Source: Dictyobacter aurantiacus (GTDB lineage Bacteria > Chloroflexota > Ktedonobacteria > Ktedonobacterales > Ktedonobacteraceae). From it: a stretch of DNA of 64,000 nucleotides. Below are positions 52,385 to 61,560 of the stretch, piece after piece. The notes beneath the pieces were generated by a model. It saw nothing but the letters and a program-made list of their open reading frames with translations. It had not been told where the DNA came from and made no database searches. Made by a program: the position numbers and the translations under genes. Location of the stretch: positions 2,356,001 to 2,420,000 of the forward strand of contig NZ_BIFQ01000002.1 of the NCBI RefSeq assembly GCF_003967515.1. The letters run 5' to 3'. The first letter of the stretch is position 1. Every line of letters begins with the position of its first letter.

Positions 52385-54406
52385 CTATAGTGATGATAGA
52401 TGCACCACCAGATCTTGATCGGCGACTGATCCAGCGGGCACCAGGGATGCTTCCTGCTTGCCCAACCGAGCGGCCTGCTCCGGCGACATGATCGTATCTT
52501 TTGGATGGACCGACTGCCAGACCTCGGCGATCGCCTGCTCGCCCTGGCGTCGATAGACGAAGCGGCAATCGATGTCGCGCTCTACCGCCCGTGCGTTGAC
52601 ACGTCCCAATATCTCTTTGGCCTGTATATCATTGATATGGGACTCTATCAGCCGGTATGGCTCGATGTGTTCCTCGTCCTGCTGGGTGCCCAGATAGAGA
52701 AAAACGACGGGTTTGCGGCCATCTGGTGCCAGAGCTGCGTCGATGATGGCCTCGTTGGCCGGATCGTCTGGTGTCAGGACTGCCAGGACCTGGGCCGGGA
52801 AGTCTTTTTCGACGCCCGTCGTTAACACGGCGACCCGGCCCTTCTTCTTCTCGCGGCGATAGTTGAAGTAGGCAATCGCCATACCCAGGAGCGCTACCGA
52901 GCCACCGAACGCCGTCGCCAGTGGCTTTGCTACCAGATTGGTACCCCACGCCAGCAAGACGAGACAGGTGGTCAGAATACCCAACACAAAATTGGGCGTT
53001 GAACGCGTCCAGGGACCTTCAATCTCTGGCTGCTGTGATGGCACCGGCTGTCTTTTCTGTTCCGCATTATCTTCTGGCTGGATATCTTTAAGGCTCGACT
53101 GCGGAGTACTTACCTGCTGCTCATTTTCCTGCGCATCTTCTTCCATTGCCACCGCCTGTTCAAGCTCATGGGTATTATCAATCTTCGGGCGTAGCCGGGC
53201 ACGAATCTTGCGTGCCCGCCAGCGCACAATATCCATGCTGAGGCAGGTCAGGGAGAAGGCGCCCAGCAGTCCAAAGGCGTACATGTCTCCCAGTATCCCG
53301 ATATTGCCGTGTACCGCCAGCAAAACGGCGATCGGCACCAGCGTGGATAGTCCGATGGAAAAATGGGGCGTGCCACGCAGTCGATTGCGTTGCAGCAGCC
53401 ACTGTGGAAAGAACTCCATCTTTGAAAGCGCCAGGAAGACATGGTAGGAGCCGATAATGGCGGTATTGCTGGCGAAGATCAGGAGTGCACCGGCACTGAT
53501 CGCTACCTCTGTCTGCAGGACCGGACCACCCCACTTGCCAGCCAGTAACGATATGATCTGGCTGGAGAGCACATCATTAGCGGCTGCCTGAGGAAGCAGA
53601 AGGGTCGAAAGCATGGTGAGCAATGGACTGGTGAAGCCGATGGTTAAAACGACCAGGAACAACGCGCTCCGCCCAACCTTGCTGCGAGGAAGCTTCATCA
53701 CCGGGGACAGCTGAGAAATACTCTCCAGCCCTGAAAATGCCAGGAACGAGCCCGCGAATCCAATCAGCAGCGTGACCGGAGTCATATGATGAGATGAGAA
53801 CATCTGCGAGAAGAGGCTCAGAAACTGCGGCAAGGAAAGGTGGGTGAAGACTGTAAACAGGATTGCAACGTCGCTGAGAAAGGCTATGAGGGCCCCGACC
53901 ATACTGACCTTGGCGCTCTCGCTCACACCGACCCAGTTTAAGATGCCCAGCAAGAGTAAGAACAGCAGGGTGATCCAGACTGTGATTGGAAAGCCAATGA
54001 CCACATTCTGGGGTCCGAGTGCAGGCATGACCACGCTCAAGTAGAGTACACCTGACAGGCAACTGATCGCCGCCGTGAGAAAATAGTCGACCAGGATAAA
54101 CATGCCTCCCAGCGCCCCAAACCAGCGATTGAGCGCGCGGGCCGCTACCGTGACCACCCCACCGCCCTGTGGAAAGCGATACGTCACCTCAACGTATTTA
54201 AAGGTCAGCAAGATAAAGACGACCATGGTCAGAAAGACAAAGAAGCCCGACAGCGCATTCACTGTTTTATAGAGAATGCCCGGAACGTAATAGATAGATG
54301 TACCGATATCGGCGAACACCACAGCCCAGCAGAGCCAGGGTCCCAACTGTCCTCGCGTTGCATCCTGTTCGCCTGAAGCATGAGAAGACGATGATTGCTG
54401 TGGCAT
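52385..54406 (-). CDS. APC-superfamily amino acid permease with C-terminal cytosolic domain
   Basis: 673 aa. About 12 TM over residues 20-395 and a further pair near 475-515; GTSIYYVPGILY in TM1 and FAGSFLAFSGLESISQLSPVMKLPRSKVGRSAL in TM6 are of the amino acid-polyamine-organocation type. A charged Gln/Glu-rich stretch (about 405-465) and a C-terminal ~140-residue soluble domain with a UspA-like look (RVAVLTTGVEKDFPAQVLAVL) follow. The substrate is unknown. AAAAGGAGC sets the start. Confidence 0.88.
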   Translation of the reverse strand: MPQQSSSSHASGEQDATRGQLGPWLCWAVVFADIGTSIYYVPGILYKTVNALSGFFVFLTMVVFILLTFKYVEVTYRFPQGGGVVTVAARALNRWFGALGGMFILVDYFLTAAISCLSGVLYLSVVMPALGPQNVVIGFPITVWITLLFLLLLGILNWVGVSESAKVSMVGALIAFLSDVAILFTVFTHLSLPQFLSLFSQMFSSHHMTPVTLLIGFAGSFLAFSGLESISQLSPVMKLPRSKVGRSALFLVVLTIGFTSPLLTMLSTLLLPQAAANDVLSSQIISLLAGKWGGPVLQTEVAISAGALLIFASNTAIIGSYHVFLALSKMEFFPQWLLQRNRLRGTPHFSIGLSTLVPIAVLLAVHGNIGILGDMYAFGLLGAFSLTCLSMDIVRWRARKIRARLRPKIDNTHELEQAVAMEEDAQENEQQVSTPQSSLKDIQPEDNAEQKRQPVPSQQPEIEGPWTRSTPNFVLGILTTCLVLLAWGTNLVAKPLATAFGGSVALLGMAIAYFNYRREKKKGRVAVLTTGVEKDFPAQVLAVLTPDDPANEAIIDAALAPDGRKPVVFLYLGTQQDEEHIEPYRLIESHINDIQAKEILGRVNARAVERDIDCRFVYRRQGEQAIAEVWQSVHPKDTIMSPEQAARLGKQEASLVPAGSVADQDLVVHLSSL

Positions 54407-54707
54407 AATCGATCGAGCTCCTTTTCATGGTAGATTTTAGACAGATAGAAATAAATATCTGAAATGGAGAAGTAGGCGCACTTTTAATCTATCTTTAGTA
54501 CGGGCCAAATGTTGAGTTCGCTTCGATACCTATTGTGGAGAGTTGACAGGGTGCATGACAATATTTCTAATCAGGCAGGCCCGATCCCTAACATCTAGAG
54601 CATTAACTACCTTTGTTTGTTTGACATCTCTGGCGTATGCTAAGAGTGCTAGAAATGTCTATTCCTCATAAAGAGGGATACGAGCAATATCTGAGGAGAT
54701 GTCATTT
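54407..54707. other. Divergent intergenic region, no gene recognised
   Basis: 301 nt between the permease and the esterase starts. Apart from ribosome sites at the edges, no clear hairpin, promoter or small gene was seen. Confidence 0.4.
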
Positions 54708-55583
54708 ATGCAACTGTCATTACCTGGATGTCCATATGCATGCAATCTTTTGCCCGCGCTTCAATATGGAGAGGTTCCCGACGTACCTCCCTGGGAAGCC
54801 CCGCTTTGCCTGGACCTGTTGCTTCCCTCGCCCATGCCCGCACAGCCGGTACCCGCTGTTATCTATGCTCACGGAGGAGGCTGGGCCGAAGGAGAGCGGA
54901 GCAGCGGTTTATACCCCTGGCTAAATCCTTTGCTAACCGCTCATGGCTTTGTGACTGTGAGCATTACCTATCGCCTGAGCCGCTTCGCGCCGTTTCCAGC
55001 TCAGATCTACGACGCGAAAGCGGCGGTACGCTGGTTGCGCTCCCAGGCGCAAAAATACCATATCGATCCTGAGCGCATAGGTGTATGGGGGGACTCGGCA
55101 GGGGGACATCTTGGCGCGTTGCTTGGTATGACAGGAGATTGGCCTGAACTAGAAGGCAGTTGCGGTTCACCGGGGTTTTCCAGCCGTGTCCAGGCGGTAG
55201 TTGCGCGTTGTGCTCCCTACGATTTCTTACATCCAGGCGGTGAATTGATCAATGATGCGCCGTCGCCCGTAACGCAGCTCTTTGATGGCACGATCACCGA
55301 GCGCGAAGATCTCATGCGCCAGGCCAGTCCCTTTTACTATGTCGGCCCCGACGTTCCTCCCTTCCAGATTGTGCATGGCACCCTTGATGAAACTGTCCCC
55401 TTCGAGCAGGCTGAGCGCTTTACTCAGGCCCTCAATGAGGCGGGGAACAAGGTAGACTTCCATCCGCTTGAAGGCGCCTATCATAATCTGCGTCAACAAC
55501 AACTATTACCCTGGTCCGATACGCCCTGGGAGGAACTGGGCGCCAGGGCGCTCTCGTTCTTCCAGAAACACCTGGATTATTAG
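54708..55583 (+). CDS. Alpha/beta hydrolase, HSL/BD-FAE-like esterase
   Basis: 291 aa. HGGGWAEGERS oxyanion motif, the nucleophile elbow GDSAGGHLGAL, HGTLDETVPFEQAE with the acid Asp, and YHNLR with the catalytic His. The sequence type is the lipase/esterase group that includes carbohydrate esterases. ATG 54708 was chosen because GAGGAG is 9 nt upstream; the ATG at 54699 directly abuts it. Not secreted by sequence. Confidence 0.87.
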   Translation: MQLSLPGCPYACNLLPALQYGEVPDVPPWEAPLCLDLLLPSPMPAQPVPAVIYAHGGGWAEGERSSGLYPWLNPLLTAHGFVTVSITYRLSRFAPFPAQIYDAKAAVRWLRSQAQKYHIDPERIGVWGDSAGGHLGALLGMTGDWPELEGSCGSPGFSSRVQAVVARCAPYDFLHPGGELINDAPSPVTQLFDGTITEREDLMRQASPFYYVGPDVPPFQIVHGTLDETVPFEQAERFTQALNEAGNKVDFHPLEGAYHNLRQQQLLPWSDTPWEELGARALSFFQKHLDY

Positions 55584-55693
55584 TAGAATTCTTATAACCA
55601 ATTAGTTTGTTGCGAGACTGTTATTGAGACGACCTCATAGTATTGTAATTACGATATTGAAAATGGTTGTGAAGCCTGGGGACTGTTGCTTGC

Positions 55694-55722
55694 TTGACAT
55701 GGACAGGCTTTTTAATTATACT
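55694..55722 (+). promoter_or_regulatory. Consensus sigma-70 promoter of the LacI gene
   Basis: TTGACA (55694-55699), a 17-nt spacer, and TATACT (55717-55722). The nearest-to-consensus promoter noticed in the window. Confidence 0.8.
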
Positions 55723-55754
55723 TCTAGAAAGTTATACGTATAACTTTCTAGAAG
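55721..55754. promoter_or_regulatory. 34-bp perfect palindrome operator of the LacI gene
   Basis: CTTCTAGAAAGTTATAC is followed by its exact complement with no spacer. It starts at the end of the -10 box and covers the transcription start, 12 nt before the start codon. The inner AGTTATACGTATAACT has the central CG of LacI-family operators. Autorepression is inferred. Confidence 0.75.
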
Positions 55755-55766
55755 CGAAAGGGTGTT

Positions 55767-56801
55767 ATGGGAGAAGATCTGACCGATAGTGGATCGCGTG
55801 GCGTGCCGACCAGCGTAGATGTGGCGCGGCGGGCGGGGGTCTCGCAAGCCGCGGTCTCGCTTGTACTGGGGGGGAAGGCCGCTGGACGCGTGGGGAAGAA
55901 GAGCCAGGAGGCGATCCTGCGCGCGGCCAGAGAGTTGGGATACGCGCCCAATAGCGCGGCGCGTACGTTGCGATCGGGCCGTTCACAGGTGATTGCATTG
56001 GTGGTGCCCGATGTCAACAATCCTTTTTTCGCGGCTGTGTTTGAGGGAGCGGAGCGCGCGGCCAGAAAAGAGGGTTACTCGGTTATTTTGATTACTCTCA
56101 AGGATATTCAGGACTGGCAGCAGCTTATCAATGAAGCCTTCACGACGTACGCGGTCGAGGGGTGGGTGCTCTATACCATGCGCGTTCCTACCGCGCCATT
56201 GCAAGAATTGTTGCGCGATAAAGCCATTCTCGTTGACGGCTTCACCAATGAGATGCCCTCGCTTCTGCTCGATATCGAACATGGTATGACTGCTATGATG
56301 CAGCACCTTATCCAGCTGGGACACACACGCATTGCTCACCTGGCGGCCGCGCTTGATGATGAAACGTTTCTGCTGCGTCATCGCGTCTATCGAGAACAGC
56401 TCCAGCAGCACAAGATTCCCTATCGGGATGACTACCAGGTGCGGTCCGCTTTTACGCTGGAGTCCTCTTACCAGGCGGCGTATCAGTTGCTTACACTGCA
56501 GGATGCGCCTACCGCCATCGTGTGCGATAGTGATATGCTGGCGGCCGGTGTCTACCAGGCGGCTCATACCCTGCATCTCACCATTCCGGCAGATGTGTCG
56601 GTAACTGGTTTTGACGACAGCCTGGTGAGCCGCATCCTTGTGCCGCCGCTGACCACGGTTGCGATCCCTACAGAAACGCTGGGTGAGCAGACGATCGCCT
56701 TGCTGCTGAGCGTATTGGAAAAGAAACAGACGCCCCAGTTTGACTCGTTACCGCTATCGCTGGTAGTGCGAGGCTCTACGACAGCCATCGCAGATAAATA
56801 A
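55767..56801 (+). CDS. LacI family transcriptional regulator
   Basis: 344 aa. HTH PTSVDVARRAGVSQAAVSLVLGGKAAGRVG (14-43), hinge helix PNSAARTLRSG, then a type I periplasmic-binding-like sensor (IALVVPDVNNPFFAAVFEGAERAA; CDSDMLAAGVYQAA; VTGFDDSLVSRILVPPLTTV). GAAAGGG sets the start. It is followed 28 nt later by adenosine deaminase, so purine nucleosides are one possible signal; control of the sugar ABC operon nearby is another. Confidence 0.9.
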   Translation: MGEDLTDSGSRGVPTSVDVARRAGVSQAAVSLVLGGKAAGRVGKKSQEAILRAARELGYAPNSAARTLRSGRSQVIALVVPDVNNPFFAAVFEGAERAARKEGYSVILITLKDIQDWQQLINEAFTTYAVEGWVLYTMRVPTAPLQELLRDKAILVDGFTNEMPSLLLDIEHGMTAMMQHLIQLGHTRIAHLAAALDDETFLLRHRVYREQLQQHKIPYRDDYQVRSAFTLESSYQAAYQLLTLQDAPTAIVCDSDMLAAGVYQAAHTLHLTIPADVSVTGFDDSLVSRILVPPLTTVAIPTETLGEQTIALLLSVLEKKQTPQFDSLPLSLVVRGSTTAIADK

Positions 56802-56829
56802 GAAATTGTATTGCAAGGAATTATCCAGA

Positions 56830-57825
56830 ATGAATATACAGGCCTATCCAAAAGTTGAACTTCACCATCACCTGGACTGCTCATTGAGCTATAAGGTGGT
56901 GCATGCCATCGATCCCACCGTCAGCGAAGAGATCTATCGTCGCGACTTCGCCGGTCCGGTGAAGTGCACCAATCTGGTGGATTTCCTGGGCCGTACCTCC
57001 AGGGGAATCGCACTTATGCAAACTCCAGAGCACTTACGCATGGTCGTTGCTGATGTGATGGATCAGCTCAAGTGCGACAATGTTCTCTACGCGGAACTTC
57101 GTTTTGCGCCTCTACTGCATACCCAGCAAGGTATGTCGCCCGAAGAGGTGGTGGAAGTCGTCAACGAGGCACTAACCAACGCCATCGCCACCACTGGTGT
57201 AGAAGCCCGGCTCATTTTGTGTACCCTACGCCATTTTGATGCCGACGAAAGCATGCATACAGTACGACTGGTCGAACAGTTTCAAGGCACCAACGTCGTC
57301 GGACTGGATATAGCGGGCGATGAGGCTGGCTATCCATTGGACGAACATATCGCGGCCTTTGAATATGCGGTCGAGCAGGGCATCTTTCGCACCGCGCACG
57401 CCGGTGAAGCCAGAGGGGCCGAGAGCGTTTGGGAAACCCTGGAATATCTGCAGCCAACGCGCATCGGTCATGGAGCCAGAAGCATCGAGGACTCAGCTCT
57501 GATTGAAAAGCTACGCGAGGAACAGATCCATCTTGAGCTCTGCCCCGCCTCCAACCTCCAGACCAATATGTATGACACCTATATCGATCATCCCATCAAC
57601 CAACTCTACCAGCATGGTGTATCGATGAGCGTCAACACAGATAATCGCACCATTACCCCGGTCACTCTCAAGCAGGAGTATGAACACCTTCACCAGCATT
57701 TTCAGTGGGGCAAAGAACATTTTCTGCAATGCAACCTCCACGCCTTACAGGCCTCCTTCCTGCCTGAAGAAGCTAGATGCCGCCTGATTGAACGCTTGCA
57801 AGCGTTGTATGCAAACTGTGACTGA
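56830..57825 (+). CDS. add: Adenosine deaminase
   Basis: 331 aa zinc amidohydrolase converting adenosine to inosine. PKVELHHHLDCSLS with H12-x-H14, HAGEARGAESVWE (His and catalytic Glu), RIGHGARSIED, and the metal Asp in SVNTDNRTIT. The TDNR variant instead of TDDP is common in bacterial adenosine deaminases. AAGGA sets ATG 56830. In an operon with the LacI-type regulator. Confidence 0.9.
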   Translation: MNIQAYPKVELHHHLDCSLSYKVVHAIDPTVSEEIYRRDFAGPVKCTNLVDFLGRTSRGIALMQTPEHLRMVVADVMDQLKCDNVLYAELRFAPLLHTQQGMSPEEVVEVVNEALTNAIATTGVEARLILCTLRHFDADESMHTVRLVEQFQGTNVVGLDIAGDEAGYPLDEHIAAFEYAVEQGIFRTAHAGEARGAESVWETLEYLQPTRIGHGARSIEDSALIEKLREEQIHLELCPASNLQTNMYDTYIDHPINQLYQHGVSMSVNTDNRTITPVTLKQEYEHLHQHFQWGKEHFLQCNLHALQASFLPEEARCRLIERLQALYANCD

Positions 57826-57887
57826 AGTCATGGCGAGGTTTGACAGGGAATCCGTCTTTAAGGCCAGGGATTGCTTACTTAGATGTG

Positions 57888-58478
57888 CTAGTCCGAACCG
57901 GGTGAATCCTGCATATATCCGCTTTTAACTCCTTCGAGAAAGTTCTTGAGGGTTTCCTCAGGATGCTCTGCAAAAAGAGAGATATTGCGAATCCATGTGC
58001 CGTAGCGTTGACCCAGTTCCGTCCAGTAACGAGCAGGCATCTCCAGAGGAAGAAGCCCTTCTAGTAAGAAATTAGACAGATTCTCCCTGACAATGGGAAT
58101 TCCTGGCCTCTTTGGCAGATCCCATTTGGATGGTTCGTTGGATGGTCGCGTATTTTCATCAACATCATATCCCATTGCCACTATGTACCCTTCATATTCT
58201 TTTCCCCATAGCCGATAGACATGATATTGTGTAAATGACGAGTAACCTGAGGATTGGTAAATGGTATCCACCTGTTCTGGAAGCGCGTAATCCATCGTCA
58301 ACCCCATGAATTCTGCGGGAAGTTGCACATAGAGAACCGACCAAAAGACCACATCAATACGGATACCCTTTGAATCCGGAGACCGGGAAGGGTTCCCTTG
58401 AAAGAGTAGCTGGTTAAATGAGGGTGTGTAGCCCCACAACTCAAAGTATCGCTGTGGGTAATCAATGAGAGCGGCCAT
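57888..58478 (-). CDS. Hypothetical protein
   Basis: 196 aa, soluble, no recognised family. It is aromatic-rich (YPQRYFELWGYTPSFNQLLFQ; QYHVYRLWGKEYEGYIVAMGYDVDENTR) and carries a C-terminal PARYWTELGQRYGTW region. It could be a small toxin-immunity or phage-like protein, but no evidence decides. AAGAGGAG is well placed before ATG 58478; longer frames upstream lack a ribosome site. Confidence 0.6.
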   Translation of the reverse strand: MAALIDYPQRYFELWGYTPSFNQLLFQGNPSRSPDSKGIRIDVVFWSVLYVQLPAEFMGLTMDYALPEQVDTIYQSSGYSSFTQYHVYRLWGKEYEGYIVAMGYDVDENTRPSNEPSKWDLPKRPGIPIVRENLSNFLLEGLLPLEMPARYWTELGQRYGTWIRNISLFAEHPEETLKNFLEGVKSGYMQDSPGSD

Positions 58479-58683
58479 GATTTCTCCTCTTGTGATGGTA
58501 GTGATACGCATGGCACTGCCACAGCGAACCAGAGAACAGCACGTGTGGCAATTGGTTGCTCTATGATAGAGGAAGTTCAGGCCAAACACACCGTCCCTTT
58601 GGGCGATGTGTTTTCCTTTGTTTTCAGGTATACTTGTTTTAGATGTACTTTTAGAGCACGTGAAGCACTCATTTCGTATGTGC

Positions 58684-58977
58684 TTATTGGTTTGTTTTGT
58701 CGATAAGAGGTTGGTATTCAGGGTGGTGCTGGATGTAGTTGGCGACGAATGGACATGATGGGATGATGGTCAGGTTTTCGGAGCGGGCATCTTCCAGGGC
58801 GGTATGGGCCAGGATGCTGCCGAGGCCGTGATGTTCGAGTTCGGATGGAACCTCGGTGTGCTGGTAGATGATGCGCTGCCCGTCGCGTTCATAGGTGAGT
58901 ATCGCTAGCTGATTTTCGAGATGAATTTCGTAGCGCTGCTCGGCTGTGTTGTTGGTGACCTCTGGTTGCTTGCTCAT
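58684..58977 (-). CDS. Small GNAT-like N-acetyltransferase (YjdJ type, PF14542)
   Basis: 97 aa. The short acetyl-CoA-binding fold typical of the Acetyltransf_CG family: AILTYERDGQRIIYQHTEVPSELEHHGLGSILA, with HxGxG phosphate loop, and the ending IPSCPFVANYIQHHPEY. Targets of this family are unknown. GGAGGAGAG sets ATG 58977. It lies downstream of the GH31 gene, with a hairpin between them. Confidence 0.85.
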   Translation of the reverse strand: MSKQPEVTNNTAEQRYEIHLENQLAILTYERDGQRIIYQHTEVPSELEHHGLGSILAHTALEDARSENLTIIPSCPFVANYIQHHPEYQPLIDKTNQ

Positions 58978-58990
58978 GATCTCTCCTCCA

Positions 58991-59020
58991 CGAAAATGTT
59001 TACCGTTGGTAACATTTTCG
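58991..59020 (-). terminator. Hairpin between GH31 and GNAT genes
   Basis: A 10-bp stem CGAAAATGTT / AACATTTTCG extended by ACC/GGT. It lies just ahead of the GNAT ribosome site; no T run, so it may be an mRNA-processing or attenuating structure. Confidence 0.5.
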
Positions 59021-59063
59021 CGGAAGGTTTCATTCCCAGGCTCCAGGGGCATCGCAGCCATCT

Positions 59064-61517
59064 TTATGGTTGTTCTGATGAGACCGTCGCGCTGGCGCTG
59101 TGGGCGAGCCGGGTCTCGCTTATGCCACCATTGATGTGCCAGCGGATTGTCCAGTTGCAGGGACGCTGACCATCGATGGTGAGTTGCCATTGCTGGTCAA
59201 CGAGTTGGCTTAGCTCTAAGCTGGTGGCGCTTCCCTGGTGGTCCCAGACGATAGAAGCTGTTGTTTCGGTTCCTGGATATACTTCGAGGGTAATATCATT
59301 GGGGACGTTTGAGCCGATAAACTGTATCTCGGGTCCCAGCGGGAGAATGCTGCCCGCTTTAACATAGAGCGGGATGGTATCCAGCGGCGCCTGGCGTGTG
59401 ATGTAGCGGCCGCCAGTGAGGCGTTCGTCGGTCCAGAAGTCGATCCATTCACCCTGTGGCAGGTAGAGATTGCGCGCGACTGGTTCCCTGTCCTCGCTGA
59501 AGATAGGCGCGACCAGCAGGCTATCGCCGAGCATATAGCTATCGTCGATCAGGGCCGTGCCGGGATCGTTGGGAAACTCAAGCAGGAGTGGACGCAGCAT
59601 CGGCAATCCTGCTTTATGTGTCTGCCAGGCCAGGCTGTAGAGGTAGGGATTGAGACGTATACGTAAACGTGCGTAGCGCTTAAAGTTCGCCAATGCCTCC
59701 TCACCGAACTCCCAGGGCTCACGAGGCGTGGTGCCATGGGCACGCGTGAGGGGAGAGAGCATGCCGAACTGCGTCCAACGTATGTAAAGTTCGGGAGATG
59801 GCGATGGACCGTAGAAGCCACCGATGTCGTGGGACCAGATGCCAGGTGCGCTGAGGGCGTAGCTCAATCCTCCGCGCAGAGTGGTGCGCATCGACCAGGC
59901 ATCGGTTTTGGGATCGCCACCCCACTGGGCTGGATGGCGCTGAATGCCCGCCCAGCCCGAGCGTCCCCAGATCATTCCCGGCTGGCCGTTCTCCTCCAGA
60001 ATGACCTCGTGGACCGCTTCATTGTAGAGCAGGGGATAGAGGTTATGCAGGGTTGCCCCATCCATGCCATTGTGTGCTCTGGCCTCGCGCGGTACCGCCT
60101 CGCCAAAGTCGGTTTTAAAGCAGGCGACTCCTGCCTGTAGCAGGGGGCGATGCAGGTCCTGCCACCATGAGCGTGCCGCTGGATTGGTGAAGTCGAGGAT
60201 GGCGCGGACATTGCCATCGGCGGGTGGTGATCCGAAATCGCCGCTGATCGGTTCGCCAGAGGCATCCTTCAAGAAGTAGCCTGCATCCTTTGCTTCCTGA
60301 AAGCGCCGGGCATGCGACGAGACATAGGGCAGCTCCCACAGCGAGATCTTAAAGCCCTGCTGATCAAGCTGCCGAATCATCTCGGGCAGATCGGGGAAGT
60401 TCTCGTCGCTGGGCACAAAGTCACAGGAGAGATTGGGGCGCTCAAGCCAGGCCGGATCAAGGTGGAGCACATCGCAGGGGACCTCTTCTTCGCGCAGGCG
60501 CCTGGCGACCTCCTCGACCTCCGCTCGATTCTGGTAGCGGCAGCGCGAGAGCCAGACGCCGAAGGCCCAGCGCGGAATCATCGTGGCGCGCCCGGTCAGC
60601 ATGGTATATCCAGTCAGGATAGATTTTGGAGTCTCACCAAAGATCACATACAGGTCCAGCACCTCTTCGCTGACCTGGACGCGGGCAGATCGGCCCGATG
60701 TCGTACCCAGGCGCAGCTGGACCGCTGTGGGCGTGTGAAAGAAGAGTCCATAGTGCTCAGAGGAGAGCAGGAAGGGGATATTCTTGTAGGCCGCGTCTGT
60801 GGTTGTCCCCCAGGCATCCTGCGTCCACAGCGTCAGGTTGCGACCGCGCTGATCGAAGCCATTGAAGCGCTCACCCAGGCCATAGAGATGTTCATCGGGG
60901 GCCAGACTCCAGGTCCAGTACGCCTCTGGTTTCTCATCAGCAGAGGTGGTGGCGATGCCGGGAGGAGGAGTACACAGCAGACCATGTACATCCCGATCAT
61001 CGGTAGCCGTTGACCAGCTATAGTGGCTATCCTGCTGCGTGATAGAGAAGGCGAACGGATCACGCTGCAATCTGAAGCGCAAGCCTGCCAACGTGACAAC
61101 GACCGTCTCCGCCTCCGCCTCTATCCCAGGTGGAGAGGAGAGCGGCGCGGCCGCAACGCTGTCGGGCTGTAGCATGGCGAATTCTCTTGGTTGCTCCAAC
61201 TGCGTAGGAGGCCCGAGACGCAGGCGCACGCATGATGGTGAGATCACCTCGATACGCAGGGCCAGATCCTCCTCAATATGCTTCTCGAATGGCAGGATAT
61301 CCGGTGGCCGATTGGGCACATTAGTAGACGTTATCTGATCTGACAGCGACTCATTGCTCAGGATGATGGGGCGCAGATCATCGCCTAGATTGCGAAACGG
61401 AATCGTACCCAGTGTAGCCTGGAATCCCCCCTCAATCGCGCTGACCGTGCCAAGCTGGCGGGCAAACTTACCGTCGGTCTGCAATAGACGCTGAATCAAC
61501 TGAGAAGGAAGCTGCAT
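59064..61517 (-). CDS. GH31 family alpha-glucosidase/alpha-xylosidase
   Basis: 817 aa, no signal peptide. Nucleophile Asp470 in FKTDFGEAVP, acid/base Asp535 in QWGGDPKTD, GLGERFNGFDQRG near 213-225, and GVWLSRCRYQN at the barrel start. KTDFGE is the form seen in alpha-xylosidases such as YicI, so xyloglucan-derived or alpha-glucoside oligosaccharides are likely substrates. The C-terminal beta-sandwich domains are complete. It follows the two ABC permease genes and should act on the imported sugar. Confidence 0.93.
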   Translation of the reverse strand: MQLPSQLIQRLLQTDGKFARQLGTVSAIEGGFQATLGTIPFRNLGDDLRPIILSNESLSDQITSTNVPNRPPDILPFEKHIEEDLALRIEVISPSCVRLRLGPPTQLEQPREFAMLQPDSVAAAPLSSPPGIEAEAETVVVTLAGLRFRLQRDPFAFSITQQDSHYSWSTATDDRDVHGLLCTPPPGIATTSADEKPEAYWTWSLAPDEHLYGLGERFNGFDQRGRNLTLWTQDAWGTTTDAAYKNIPFLLSSEHYGLFFHTPTAVQLRLGTTSGRSARVQVSEEVLDLYVIFGETPKSILTGYTMLTGRATMIPRWAFGVWLSRCRYQNRAEVEEVARRLREEEVPCDVLHLDPAWLERPNLSCDFVPSDENFPDLPEMIRQLDQQGFKISLWELPYVSSHARRFQEAKDAGYFLKDASGEPISGDFGSPPADGNVRAILDFTNPAARSWWQDLHRPLLQAGVACFKTDFGEAVPREARAHNGMDGATLHNLYPLLYNEAVHEVILEENGQPGMIWGRSGWAGIQRHPAQWGGDPKTDAWSMRTTLRGGLSYALSAPGIWSHDIGGFYGPSPSPELYIRWTQFGMLSPLTRAHGTTPREPWEFGEEALANFKRYARLRIRLNPYLYSLAWQTHKAGLPMLRPLLLEFPNDPGTALIDDSYMLGDSLLVAPIFSEDREPVARNLYLPQGEWIDFWTDERLTGGRYITRQAPLDTIPLYVKAGSILPLGPEIQFIGSNVPNDITLEVYPGTETTASIVWDHQGSATSLELSQLVDQQWQLTIDGQRPCNWTIRWHINGGISETRLAHSASATVSSEQP

Positions 61518-61560
61518 ATTTTTCTCCCGGTAATAAAAGATCTAAAAATGACAAAATATA

